Positions 36,305 through 44,205 of a DNA stretch of 64,000 nucleotides are shown piece by piece. Position numbers and translations under genes: made by a program. This DNA is from Buttiauxella agrestis ATCC 33320 (lineage in GTDB: Bacteria; Pseudomonadota; Gammaproteobacteria; Enterobacterales; Enterobacteriaceae): the NCBI GenBank assembly GCA_024169445.1, contig JALKFA010000001.1, forward strand, positions 4,402,001 through 4,466,000. The letters are read 5' to 3'. Within the stretch, counting starts at the first letter, position 1. The number at the start of each line of letters is the position of its first letter. Below the pieces are notes generated by a model, which searched no databases, was not told where the DNA came from, and was given only the letters and a program-made list of their open reading frames with translations.

Positions 36305-38728
36305 ATGCGTAAACCATTAAGAATGCCGCTGCTCTTACTGGCATTGCTATCTTGTTTGATGATGACCCCTTTTCTTTCTCAGGCTGATGACGCCGCCGGG
36401 CAATCTGCTACGGAAGAACCGGTTAAGGTCAACGCCAGCACTGAGTTACCTGCGTTGCAAAAACGCCTGGATTCACTCAAACAGCGCGTCTCGACTGCGA
36501 AAGCGGACAAACAGTTCACCACCCTGAATGACGATGCGCTAAAACTGGTCAGTGATGCGGATAAGCTCGCCGTTGCTTTGGCTCCGCAGTTGGCACAGAT
36601 TCAGGGGCAACTGGATGTGCTTGGGCCAGCCCCGGCACCGGGTACGCTGACGGAAACACCGCAGGTTGTCAGCCAGCGCAAACAATTGAACAACAGTAAA
36701 ACCTTGCTCACCACGCAAATTGAGCAAAGCAAAGCCATTGCCGTGGGGGCGCAAAACCTCTCATCACAAATTTCAGGGCTGCGTCGTGACGCGCTGAAAA
36801 CCCAAATCGCGCTTAACACCGGCAGTATTCTTGGCGAGAACTTCTGGTCGCCAGTCTTTGACCCAAGCGATAAAGATGCCTCGCGTTTCGACGATTTCGG
36901 CACACAAGTGAGTGCGGCCTGGCATCAGGCCTGGAGCGACGACTGGCGTTTTGGGAGCGCAGTTTATCTGCTGCTGGCGTTAGCCATTGGGCTATTTGGC
37001 CGCAAAGCGCTGGACAAGCCAATGAATTGGGTGCTGCCTCGCTGGCTGCCGCAAGGTCGTTTTCGTCGCAGTTTCCTCGCCTGCTTTACCACATTAAGCA
37101 CCACGCTGACGCTGGGTATCAGCATGCAGTTGTTGTGCTATACCCTGACCCGCCTGCCTGACACCTCGCAATGGGTGCTTGAATTTGCCGACCAGATGGT
37201 CGAACTGACCTATTTTTCAGCGGTGATTGCTGGCCTGGGTATCGCGTTACTGTCAAATAGCCATCCTTCCTGGCGTCTGCCGGGTATTGCCGACCCACTG
37301 GCAAAAACGCTGGCCTCGTTCCCAATTTTGCTGGCAACCTTCATCTTTATCTTTGGCATCATCGAACAGTTGAATGCGTTAGTCGGTGCCAGCATTGCCG
37401 CCACGCTGTTTGGCAACGGACTGGCGGCCTTACTGGTGGCGCTCAATTGCCTGATTGCACCGATTCGGGTGAACAGGATCCGCCGAAAAATGAGTGCCGA
37501 AGGCGAGCAAACCGAGGCCCGCTCGACGGTTGCCGGTCTGATTCATCTGGTCATTAGCCTGACTGCCTTCGTTATCCTGATGGCATTGCTGATTGGCTAC
37601 ATTCCGCTGGCGCGCTTCGTCACGTTCGAACTGCTGTGGATTGGCCTGGTGGTTTGTAGTCTATATCTGCTGATTCATTTCGTGGTCGATTTATGTGAAG
37701 CGGTCTTTTCACCAACCACCCAGAGCGGGAAGCTCCTCAAAAGCACGCTGAGCCTTAATGACCGCCATCTCTCGCTTGCCGCCACGCTGTTCTCCGCTTT
37801 AGGCAAAACCAGCCTGTTGGTGATGGCCGCCGTTGCACTGTTGAATGGCACCTTCGGCACCACGACGCCGATGGAGTTGCTGATCAAAATTGCCGAAATA
37901 TGGGGCGGTAAAGGTCTCGAAGGGATGAATATTATCCCGGCACACGCCGTTAACGCCGTGTTGTGTCTGGCTGTCGGCTGGTATGTACTGCGCTCAACAC
38001 GCCGCTGGCTGGATAACGATTTCCTGCCAAAAACCAATATGGACAGGGGCCTGCGTGCCTCGCTGGTCACGCTGTTCACCAACGTCGGCTACGTGCTGAT
38101 TATCATGCTCACGCTGTCGATGCTGGGCATTGAATGGAACAAACTGGCGTGGATCGTCAGTGCCTTGTCGGTAGGTATCGGTTTTGGTTTACAGGAGATA
38201 GTGAAGAACTTTATCTCCGGCCTGATTCTGTTAACTGAGCGCCCGGTGAAAGTGGGAGATTTGGTGAGTATCAGCGGCGTTGAGGGCGATATTCGCCGTA
38301 TTAACGTGCGCGCCACCGAGATCCAGTTAGGTGACAAATCCACGGTTATTGTGCCCAATTCACAGCTTATTTCGCAGAACGTGCGTAATGCCACGATGGG
38401 TAACGCGCAAGGCGTGGCAACCATTACGCTGACCTTCCCGCTGGATATCGACCCGGAGCAAGTGCGTAATTTGCTGCTCGAAGCCTATAAGCTGCATGAA
38501 TCTATTCTGGAAAACCCCGCGCCGTCAGTCAGCTTTAAAGAGCTGGGGCCAACCGGGATTGTGCTGAGTGTCACCGGTTATGTGAATAGCCCACGTATGG
38601 TCAGCTCAACGCGTAGCGACCTGCTGTACGAGATCCTTAAAATGCTACGTGCCGCAGGGATAAGCCTGAGCCAGACACAAACGATGGTTCTCGAACAACC
38701 TGCCCCTAAACGCGCAACTGAAGAATAA
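36305..38728 (+). CDS. Mechanosensitive channel of the MscS family with a DUF3772-type periplasmic domain, 807 aa
   Basis: An inner-membrane channel that opens on osmotic downshock. The protein has a signal peptide (PLLLLALLSCLMMTPFLSQA), a helical periplasmic domain (about residues 35-210, DUF3772-like), a bundle of about ten membrane helices, and the C-terminal MscS pore and beta domain. The pore-helix hallmark is VGIGFGLQEIVKNFISGLILLTERPVKVGD-like (written here in part: GIGFGLQEIVKNF). The start at 36305 gives the signal peptide; an upstream TTG at 36260 is weaker. It does not match E. coli YbiO, MscM or MscK over its full length. A strong terminator follows. Confidence 0.88.
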   Translation: MRKPLRMPLLLLALLSCLMMTPFLSQADDAAGQSATEEPVKVNASTELPALQKRLDSLKQRVSTAKADKQFTTLNDDALKLVSDADKLAVALAPQLAQIQGQLDVLGPAPAPGTLTETPQVVSQRKQLNNSKTLLTTQIEQSKAIAVGAQNLSSQISGLRRDALKTQIALNTGSILGENFWSPVFDPSDKDASRFDDFGTQVSAAWHQAWSDDWRFGSAVYLLLALAIGLFGRKALDKPMNWVLPRWLPQGRFRRSFLACFTTLSTTLTLGISMQLLCYTLTRLPDTSQWVLEFADQMVELTYFSAVIAGLGIALLSNSHPSWRLPGIADPLAKTLASFPILLATFIFIFGIIEQLNALVGASIAATLFGNGLAALLVALNCLIAPIRVNRIRRKMSAEGEQTEARSTVAGLIHLVISLTAFVILMALLIGYIPLARFVTFELLWIGLVVCSLYLLIHFVVDLCEAVFSPTTQSGKLLKSTLSLNDRHLSLAATLFSALGKTSLLVMAAVALLNGTFGTTTPMELLIKIAEIWGGKGLEGMNIIPAHAVNAVLCLAVGWYVLRSTRRWLDNDFLPKTNMDRGLRASLVTLFTNVGYVLIIMLTLSMLGIEWNKLAWIVSALSVGIGFGLQEIVKNFISGLILLTERPVKVGDLVSISGVEGDIRRINVRATEIQLGDKSTVIVPNSQLISQNVRNATMGNAQGVATITLTFPLDIDPEQVRNLLLEAYKLHESILENPAPSVSFKELGPTGIVLSVTGYVNSPRMVSSTRSDLLYEILKMLRAAGISLSQTQTMVLEQPAPKRATEE

Positions 38729-38735
38729 GAGCCTG

Positions 38736-38768
38736 GCCGCAACGCCTGAAACGCGTTGCGGCTTTATT
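38736..38768 (+). terminator. Rho-independent terminator after the MscS-family gene
   Basis: A perfect ten-base stem GCCGCAACGC/GCGTTGCGGC is followed by TTTATTCT, eight bases past the stop codon. Confidence 0.9.
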
Positions 38769-38944
38769 CTCTGCTCCCACAACACATCAATATTAAGAAT
38801 CTTTACCCCCTCAACTCATTCACCAATTTGATATAAGTCAATATCGTATCTGGCGCACGGCAGCATTATCTCGCACCGGAAATATTCCACTTCTCGACTT
38901 CACCACGGTGAAGATTGAGCACGATAATGATAAGAGAGTTAATG

Positions 38945-39319
38945 ATGAGCAAACTAAAAACGATGGCGCTGGTTCTGGGTTTTGTCGCCTTTTCCGCGAG
39001 TGCCGCATTGCCGCTGTTTAACGGCAAAGGTCATCCGGGCGAAGTGCATATCGACCAGGGCGGCCCGGTTTATCTCAACGGTAAACAGATGAAGCTGAAG
39101 AAAGTAAACGATAACTACTATGAAGCCACCGGCCAGGGCGTAGTGTTGTCGATTGCTATTTCTCCAGATGGTAGCGCGGGTGTTAGCTGGACCGGTAAAA
39201 ACCGCGCGAACGGTATGATCATGCCAGCCGGTGAAGCTTCCGCTAAAGGCCCTTCAGGCCGTGAACTGGATTGCAGCCGTGCTGATTTGACCAACGCAGA
39301 AATGAAAGCCTGCCAATAA
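38945..39319 (+). CDS. Small secreted protein of unknown function, 124 aa
   Basis: I do not recognise this family as a whole. A signal peptide (MSKLKTMALVLGFVAFSASA) predicts export. The mature part of about 100 residues is glycine-rich and beta-like (GHPGEVHIDQGGPVYLNGK). The last residues, LDCSRADLTNAEMKACQ, look like the first motif of DUF1311/LprI-type domains (DC.A.T..E...C), but the protein stops right there. An AAGAGAG site lies upstream; the ATG at 38942 is an equal alternative start. The tandem array at 39325 begins five bases past the stop, so either the gene ends naturally before its terminator or its 3' part was lost. Confidence 0.75.
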   Translation: MSKLKTMALVLGFVAFSASAALPLFNGKGHPGEVHIDQGGPVYLNGKQMKLKKVNDNYYEATGQGVVLSIAISPDGSAGVSWTGKNRANGMIMPAGEASAKGPSGRELDCSRADLTNAEMKACQ

Positions 39320-39324
39320 AAAAA

Positions 39325-39806
39325 CCGGTCATGGAAGACCGGCTTGAGACTGATGACAAACTTCTTCGTAGGTCGGATAAGCGCAGTGTCATCCGACACA
39401 ACTGGCGTAAATGGTGGATGACGCTACGCTTATCCACCCTACAAAACACATTTATCACCCTTTATCAGCAATCTGAAGCCGGTCATGGAAGACCGGCCTG
39501 AGACTGATGACGAAACTTCTTCGTAGGTCGGATAAGCGCAGCGCCATCCGACACAACTGGCGTAAATGGTGGATGACGCTACGCTTATCCACCCTACAAA
39601 ACACATTTATCACCCTTTGCCAGCAATCTGAAACCGGTCATGGAAGACCGGCTTGAGACTGATGACAAACTTCTTCGTAGGTCGGATAAGCGCAGCGCCA
39701 TCCGACACAACTGGCGTAAATGGTGGATGACGCTACGCTTATCCACCCTACAAAACACATTTATCACCCTTTATCAGCAATCTGAAACCGGTCATGGAAG
39801 ACCGGC
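39325..39806. repeat. Tandem array of three 154-base terminator-plus-BIME units
   Basis: Units begin at 39325, 39479 and 39634, and a fourth partial unit (hairpin only) begins at 39788. Each unit has a CCGGTC-ATGGAA-GACCGG hairpin and a BIME-like pair of inverted REP-type sequences (GTAGGTCGGATAAGCGCAG and its counterpart TACGCTTATCCACCCTAC). The copies differ at only a few positions by eye, so the array is young. It contains no credible gene; open frames inside it are by-products. Confidence 0.92.
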
Positions 39807-39812
39807 TTTTAG
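39788..39812. terminator. Terminator hairpin at the end of the array
   Basis: CCGGTC-ATGGAA-GACCGG followed by CTTTTAG serves the plus strand. On the minus strand the same hairpin is followed by TTTCAG, so it may also help to stop the CstA-family transcript. Confidence 0.65.
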
Positions 39813-39835
39813 TACTGCTTAAATAACGACTTAAG

Positions 39836-41635
39836 TTATGACAACAATTCAATCGGCTCTGAGTTACCGCGAGCACGCCACAGCACAAACCAGCGTTGAA
39901 TCGACGCTACCATAATCACCAGCCCCAACGCGACCATCACAATCGAAATCGTACCGTTGAAGATGTTGAAGCCTTTAGCTGCGCTATTGAAGTAAACGTT
40001 CTTCACCATCCAGTAGGCGGCATAGTTTACTGTCACATACAGATACGACAGCGGGATCAGACAGGTCAGTACGTACCAGCGTTTTTCCGACATACGCAGA
40101 ATAATGGTCGCACCGATCATCAGGCCAATGGAAGCCATCAGTTGGTTCGATACCCCAAACAGCGCCCACACTGAGTTGATGTCGCCGGAGTTCAGCAGAT
40201 AACCCCACAACACGCAGGCCACGATGCTGCAACCAATTGCGCCAGGCATCCAGTTGGTGCGTTTCAGCGGAGACCAGATGTCGCCGAGGAAATCTTGCAG
40301 CAAGTAACGCGCAACACGGGTACCGGAATCTACCGCAGTCAGGATAAATACCGCTTCAAACATGATGACGAACTGGAAGAAATACGAGGCTAAATGGCTG
40401 AACCACGGGATACGCGTGAAGATGTCTGCCATCCCCACTGCCAGAGTCACGGCCCCACCGGTACGCCCGTATAAATCCAGGCCGATGGATTCGCTAAGCT
40501 GTGGCAGATTGACCACATCCATGCCAAGACCGGCAAAGACTTCAGGTGTCGCGTTGATGGCGAAGTAATCCGCAGGATGCAGAGCGGTTGCCGCGATTAA
40601 CGCCATCACACCGACCACACATTCAGCCAGCATCGCACCGAAAGCCACTGGCAGAATGTCGTTCCATTTATCGATTTGCTTCGGCGTGGTACCGGAACCG
40701 ATAAACGCGTGGAAACCAGAAATCGCGCCACAGGCGATGGTGATAGAAATAAACGGCCAGACTGGGCCTGCTAATACCGGGCCGTTACCGTGAATAAATT
40801 GCGTCACCGCCGGGAACTGAATTTCCGGGTTAATGAACACCACACCAATCACCAGCGCACCGAATACGCCGATTTTCATGAAGCTGGAGAGGTAACCACG
40901 CGGCGTAAGCAGCATCCACACAGGCAATGCGGTGGCAAAAAATGCATAGAATGGCAGAACCAAACTGACGGTAGATGCGCGGAAACTCAGCCATTCACCG
41001 AAAGCAGATTCCTGAATATACGGCCCTGCAATCACACAGGCGAAAATCACGATAATGCCAACCCAGGTTGCACCACGCATGCTGCCGGTGAAACGCTCCC
41101 ACAGACCGACACCAATCGCCACCGGGATGGTCATGAACACCGCGAAGGTGCCCCACGGGTTACGTTCCAGTGCGTGAACCACCACCATCGACAAACCTGC
41201 CATGGTAATCGTGATGATAAATAACATCGCCAGGCCAGTACACCAGCCGGCTACAGGCCCCAGCTCCGCTTTCGCCACTTCTGAGAGTGACTTACCGCGG
41301 TGCTTCATGGAGGCAAAAAGTACCACGGTATCGTGTACCGCACCGCCCACCACGCAGCCAATTAACAGCCATAAGAAGCTTGGCAGATAACCGTATTGTG
41401 CTGCCAGCACCGGGCCGACCAACGGACCAGCGGCGGCAATCGCCGCAAAGTGGCTGCCAAAGTTAACCCATTTTTTAGTTGGGACGTAATCTTTGCCGTC
41501 CTCAAGAATATGTGACGGTGTGATTTCCGAGTCATCGGCATTCAACACTTTACGGACGAAAAACACCCCGTAAAGGCGATAGCAGATAGCCAGAATACAC
41601 AGGGTCGCGATAACAAACGTTAGTGCGTGTTGCAT
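39836..41635 (-). CDS. CstA-family carbon-starvation/peptide transporter, 599 aa
   Basis: A polytopic inner-membrane protein of the CstA/BtsT family, which imports peptides or pyruvate. Marks are GPLVGPVLAAQYGYLPSFLWLLIG, GGAVHDTVVLFASMKHRGKSL, SGFHAFIGSGTTPKQ and DSGTRVARYLLQDFLGD. It is about 100 residues shorter than E. coli CstA (701) and BtsT (716), so it is a distinct paralogue rather than either of these. The ATG at 41635 has GGAG at six bases and is preferred over a TTG at 41653. The btsSR two-component genes, whose E. coli products control btsT, lie 8 kb away. The substrate is unknown. Confidence 0.9.
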   Translation of the reverse strand: MQHALTFVIATLCILAICYRLYGVFFVRKVLNADDSEITPSHILEDGKDYVPTKKWVNFGSHFAAIAAAGPLVGPVLAAQYGYLPSFLWLLIGCVVGGAVHDTVVLFASMKHRGKSLSEVAKAELGPVAGWCTGLAMLFIITITMAGLSMVVVHALERNPWGTFAVFMTIPVAIGVGLWERFTGSMRGATWVGIIVIFACVIAGPYIQESAFGEWLSFRASTVSLVLPFYAFFATALPVWMLLTPRGYLSSFMKIGVFGALVIGVVFINPEIQFPAVTQFIHGNGPVLAGPVWPFISITIACGAISGFHAFIGSGTTPKQIDKWNDILPVAFGAMLAECVVGVMALIAATALHPADYFAINATPEVFAGLGMDVVNLPQLSESIGLDLYGRTGGAVTLAVGMADIFTRIPWFSHLASYFFQFVIMFEAVFILTAVDSGTRVARYLLQDFLGDIWSPLKRTNWMPGAIGCSIVACVLWGYLLNSGDINSVWALFGVSNQLMASIGLMIGATIILRMSEKRWYVLTCLIPLSYLYVTVNYAAYWMVKNVYFNSAAKGFNIFNGTISIVMVALGLVIMVASIQRWFVLWRARGNSEPIELLS

Positions 41636-41766
41636 AACCCACTCCAGTGCCAAAGATAAAAAGTTCAGCGATATGCTGGCATAGGGTGGGAGTGCAATGA
41701 GCGGGAGTTTTAGTGAGTGGTCAAATGGCGGGATAAGCGGTTAGATATGGGGAGTAAGTGGTATAG

Positions 41767-42397
41767 CCTATGGCGGAGCGGCGATTTTCCGTTCACCTGA
41801 GGGGAGCCTATGGCGGATCGGTGATTTTCCGTTCACCTGAAAGTTATTTGATCCCACATAGATTAGTGAACGGTGAACGTATCAAGGGGTTTACGCCAAC
41901 CCCTTGATAATCCAGGCGTCCGGCAAGTCAATCGCCGCTGCGCGGTAAACCTCCATTTTGCCTCCGTGTCCGGGTCGGTTGCGATTCGCTCCCGGCGATC
42001 GCGCCCTCCAGCCGTTCCCGACGGCTGGACCCGGCCACCTGGAGTCAAAACGGAGGCGATTGAAGCCGGAACCCAAGGTCAACTTCAAAACCAAAACCAA
42101 CAGACCACACCGCGCTGGTTTTGACCTTGTTCCCGGCTTCAATCGCGCCGTTTTTTACCCTTCAGTCGGGGTCACGTGGTCGGGAACCACGTGAGAGAGC
42201 GATCGTCCGGAACGAGTCGCGAACGACCCCGAATGTTGGGTGAAAAACGGTGTTTACCGCTTGCGGCGATTGATTTGCCGGGCGACGGGGTCGTAAGGGG
42301 GATGTCGTAATCCCCCTTACACGTTCACCGTTCATTGATATTTATGGGGAAGGAGAACTTCCAGGTGAACGGAACACCGCCATACCCGGCATAGGCC
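41767..42397. repeat. Long palindromic intergenic element, copy B
   Basis: Same design as copy A. Outer inverted arms lie at 41820-41949 and 42249-42381. Inside are three hairpins: 41950-42056 (CCTCC...GGAGG), 42055-42149 (GGCGATTGAAGCCGG with its complement) and 42150-42248 (TTTTTTACCC...GGGTGAAAAA), with the CACGTGGT/ACCACGTG inner stem. The left end is tandemly doubled: the 40-base unit CCTATGGCGGA-CGG-GATTTTCCGTTCACC occurs at 41767 and 41807. The right end stands 28 bases from the cytochrome gene stop codon. Open frames in this stretch are on all strands, lack family features, and arise from the palindromic GC-rich sequence. Confidence 0.9.
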
Positions 42398-42409
42398 CCA
42401 ACGCCCAGT

Positions 42410-43654
42410 TTACTTCTGCGCTGCCCGCAACGCTTTCACCTGCTCCGCCGTCACATCCCCCGGCAAACCACCCCACGTCACGCGCAGGTAATTCACCAGT
42501 TCAGCAACTTGCTCATCGTTCAAGCGGTCACCGAAACCAGGCATACTCTGTATACTTTCGCCGTTCGGGAAATTCTGCGCTGGCAGGCCGTCAAGTACTG
42601 AGACAATCAGGTTTTTGGCATCTGGCTGGCGCAACGTGGCGTTGTTGAGCATCGACACCGCCACGTGCGGTTTGCCCTCGCCTTCACGTGCGTGGCAACC
42701 GGCGCACTGGTCGAGATAAGTCATGCGCCCTGCTTCGTTACCTTTGCCCAATGCCGCCGGAACCGCAGCAGGAGGCATTTCGCCCATCAGATACGTCGCC
42801 ATCGCTTTTTGATCTTCAGGCGTCAGATGCTGGGTGCTGAGGTCGACCACCATGTGCATTTCGCTAAACGCGCTGCCCTGCGGGGCAAAGCCAGTGGTGA
42901 GGAATTGCTTCACATCGTCAGGCGTCCAGCCACGTTGTGCTAACGCTTTTGGCGTAATATCAGGAGCCATAAAGCGCCCTAATTCCCCGCCTTGCATCGC
43001 TTTATCCAGCTTCATCTGTCCGAGTAACCCACGCTCGGTATGGCATTCACCGCAATGCCCCAGCACATCTGCCAGATAACGCCCGCGCTGCCAGTCGGCA
43101 GAATTACCTTCAGATATCGCCGGTAAAGGATCCTTGTTATGGAACAGAATATTCCAGCCAATCAGCGCGATACGCTGGTTGAACGGGAAACTCATTTCGT
43201 TATCTGGTGTTGCCACATTGACGGCCGGGCGCGTCATCAGATACGCGTAAATATCATCTGAATCCTGGCGCGAGATATTTTTGTAAGAGGTGTATGGCAT
43301 CGCCGGGAACAGGTGACGCCCGGTCGGGGTCACACCTTCGGTCAACGCTTGATAGAAATCGTCCTTCGTCCAGCGACCAATGCCGTTATCCGCAGAGGGT
43401 GTCAGGTTGCTGCCATAAATGGTGCCGTAAGGGGACTCTAACGGATAGCCGCCCGCCAGTGGTGCGCCGCCAGATGCGGTGTGGCAAGCCGCGCAGTCAG
43501 CGGCTTTTGTCAGATAACGACCACGTTCGATTTGTTCCTTGCTGGCGGTCACTTTCTGCACCGGGCCGTCATACGTGCGGTATTCCCGCCAGTACAAAAT
43601 CGCCACAATAATGACGACAATCGCCAGCACAATTAGCGCAAGACGTTTTTTCAT
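42410..43654 (-). CDS. Membrane-anchored tri-haem cytochrome c subunit of a molybdenum hydroxylase, 414 aa
   Basis: Electron-acceptor subunit of the periplasmic oxidoreductase. An uncleaved or cleaved N-terminal hydrophobic helix (LALIVLAIVVIIVAILYW) exports it, and three haem-binding motifs follow: CAACH at residues 54-58, CGECH near 200 and CAGCH near 315, each in a class I cytochrome c domain with a distal methionine region. The start overlaps the 2Fe-2S gene stop (ATGA). Similar three-haem subunits serve membrane-bound aldehyde and nicotinate-type dehydrogenases, passing electrons to the respiratory chain. It is the last gene of the operon, followed by palindromic copy B. Confidence 0.93.
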   Translation of the reverse strand: MKKRLALIVLAIVVIIVAILYWREYRTYDGPVQKVTASKEQIERGRYLTKAADCAACHTASGGAPLAGGYPLESPYGTIYGSNLTPSADNGIGRWTKDDFYQALTEGVTPTGRHLFPAMPYTSYKNISRQDSDDIYAYLMTRPAVNVATPDNEMSFPFNQRIALIGWNILFHNKDPLPAISEGNSADWQRGRYLADVLGHCGECHTERGLLGQMKLDKAMQGGELGRFMAPDITPKALAQRGWTPDDVKQFLTTGFAPQGSAFSEMHMVVDLSTQHLTPEDQKAMATYLMGEMPPAAVPAALGKGNEAGRMTYLDQCAGCHAREGEGKPHVAVSMLNNATLRQPDAKNLIVSVLDGLPAQNFPNGESIQSMPGFGDRLNDEQVAELVNYLRVTWGGLPGDVTAEQVKALRAAQK

Positions 43655-44205
43655 TTCACCGCCTCCTTCACTAATCCTGGCGTTTTCAGCACCACATCAC
43701 GCACCGCTTCGTAGTAGCGCACGTAGCCGGTACAGCGGCAGATATGGTTTTCCAGCGCAGTAGAAATTGCCCCTTCCAGTTCTTCACGGGCAATCGGTTC
43801 GCGCTTGAGTTTTTCAACGAAAATCGTCGCCGCGTTGACAAAGCCCGGTGTGCAGTAGCCGCACTGGAAGCTGTAATGATCGAGGAAAGATTGCTGAATT
43901 GGTGAAAGCTCGACCACTTCGCCTTGTTCATCAACTTTGGCGTGGCCTTCAACGGTGCGCACTTTTTTGCCGTTAAAGAAATGCGCGCCGGTAATGCAGG
44001 TGCGCACTTCTTCGCTGGTGCCGCTTGGGTTATCAACAATCGCCACACAGGCGTGGCAAATCCCCTGCCCGCAACCCAGACGTGAGCCAGTCAAATAGAC
44101 ATATTCATGCAGGAAATCGATCATCATCAACCCTTCAGGCACGTCGATTGGGCCGTACGATTTGTTGTTGATGGTCAGCGTCATTGGTTTAGTTTTGATG
44201 CTCAT
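43651..44205 (-). CDS. 2Fe-2S subunit of a xanthine-oxidase-family hydroxylase, 184 aa
   Basis: Carries two [2Fe-2S] clusters between the molybdenum site and the cytochrome. The plant-type cluster motif is C45-x4-C50-x2-C53 with C70; the second domain has FQCGYCTPG and NHICRCTGY. No signal peptide is present, so it is probably exported folded with the Tat-targeted large subunit, as known for similar heteromers. Start and stop both overlap neighbours by ATGA. Confidence 0.95.
   Translation of the reverse strand: MSIKTKPMTLTINNKSYGPIDVPEGLMMIDFLHEYVYLTGSRLGCGQGICHACVAIVDNPSGTSEEVRTCITGAHFFNGKKVRTVEGHAKVDEQGEVVELSPIQQSFLDHYSFQCGYCTPGFVNAATIFVEKLKREPIAREELEGAISTALENHICRCTGYVRYYEAVRDVVLKTPGLVKEAVK

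Noticed and set aside
39325-39806. CRISPR-like periodic repeats
   Set aside because: The period is 154 bases with no unique spacers; each whole unit is repeated, so it is a tandem duplication.
39640-39822. Open frames within the 154-base tandem array
   Set aside because: They translate terminator and REP-type sequence, and are repeated with the units; not genes.
41863-42194. Several overlapping open frames of 61-83 codons on both strands in copy B
   Set aside because: They lie inside a GC-rich palindrome, have no ribosome sites or family features, and overlap each other on both strands; the open frames follow from the inverted-repeat composition.
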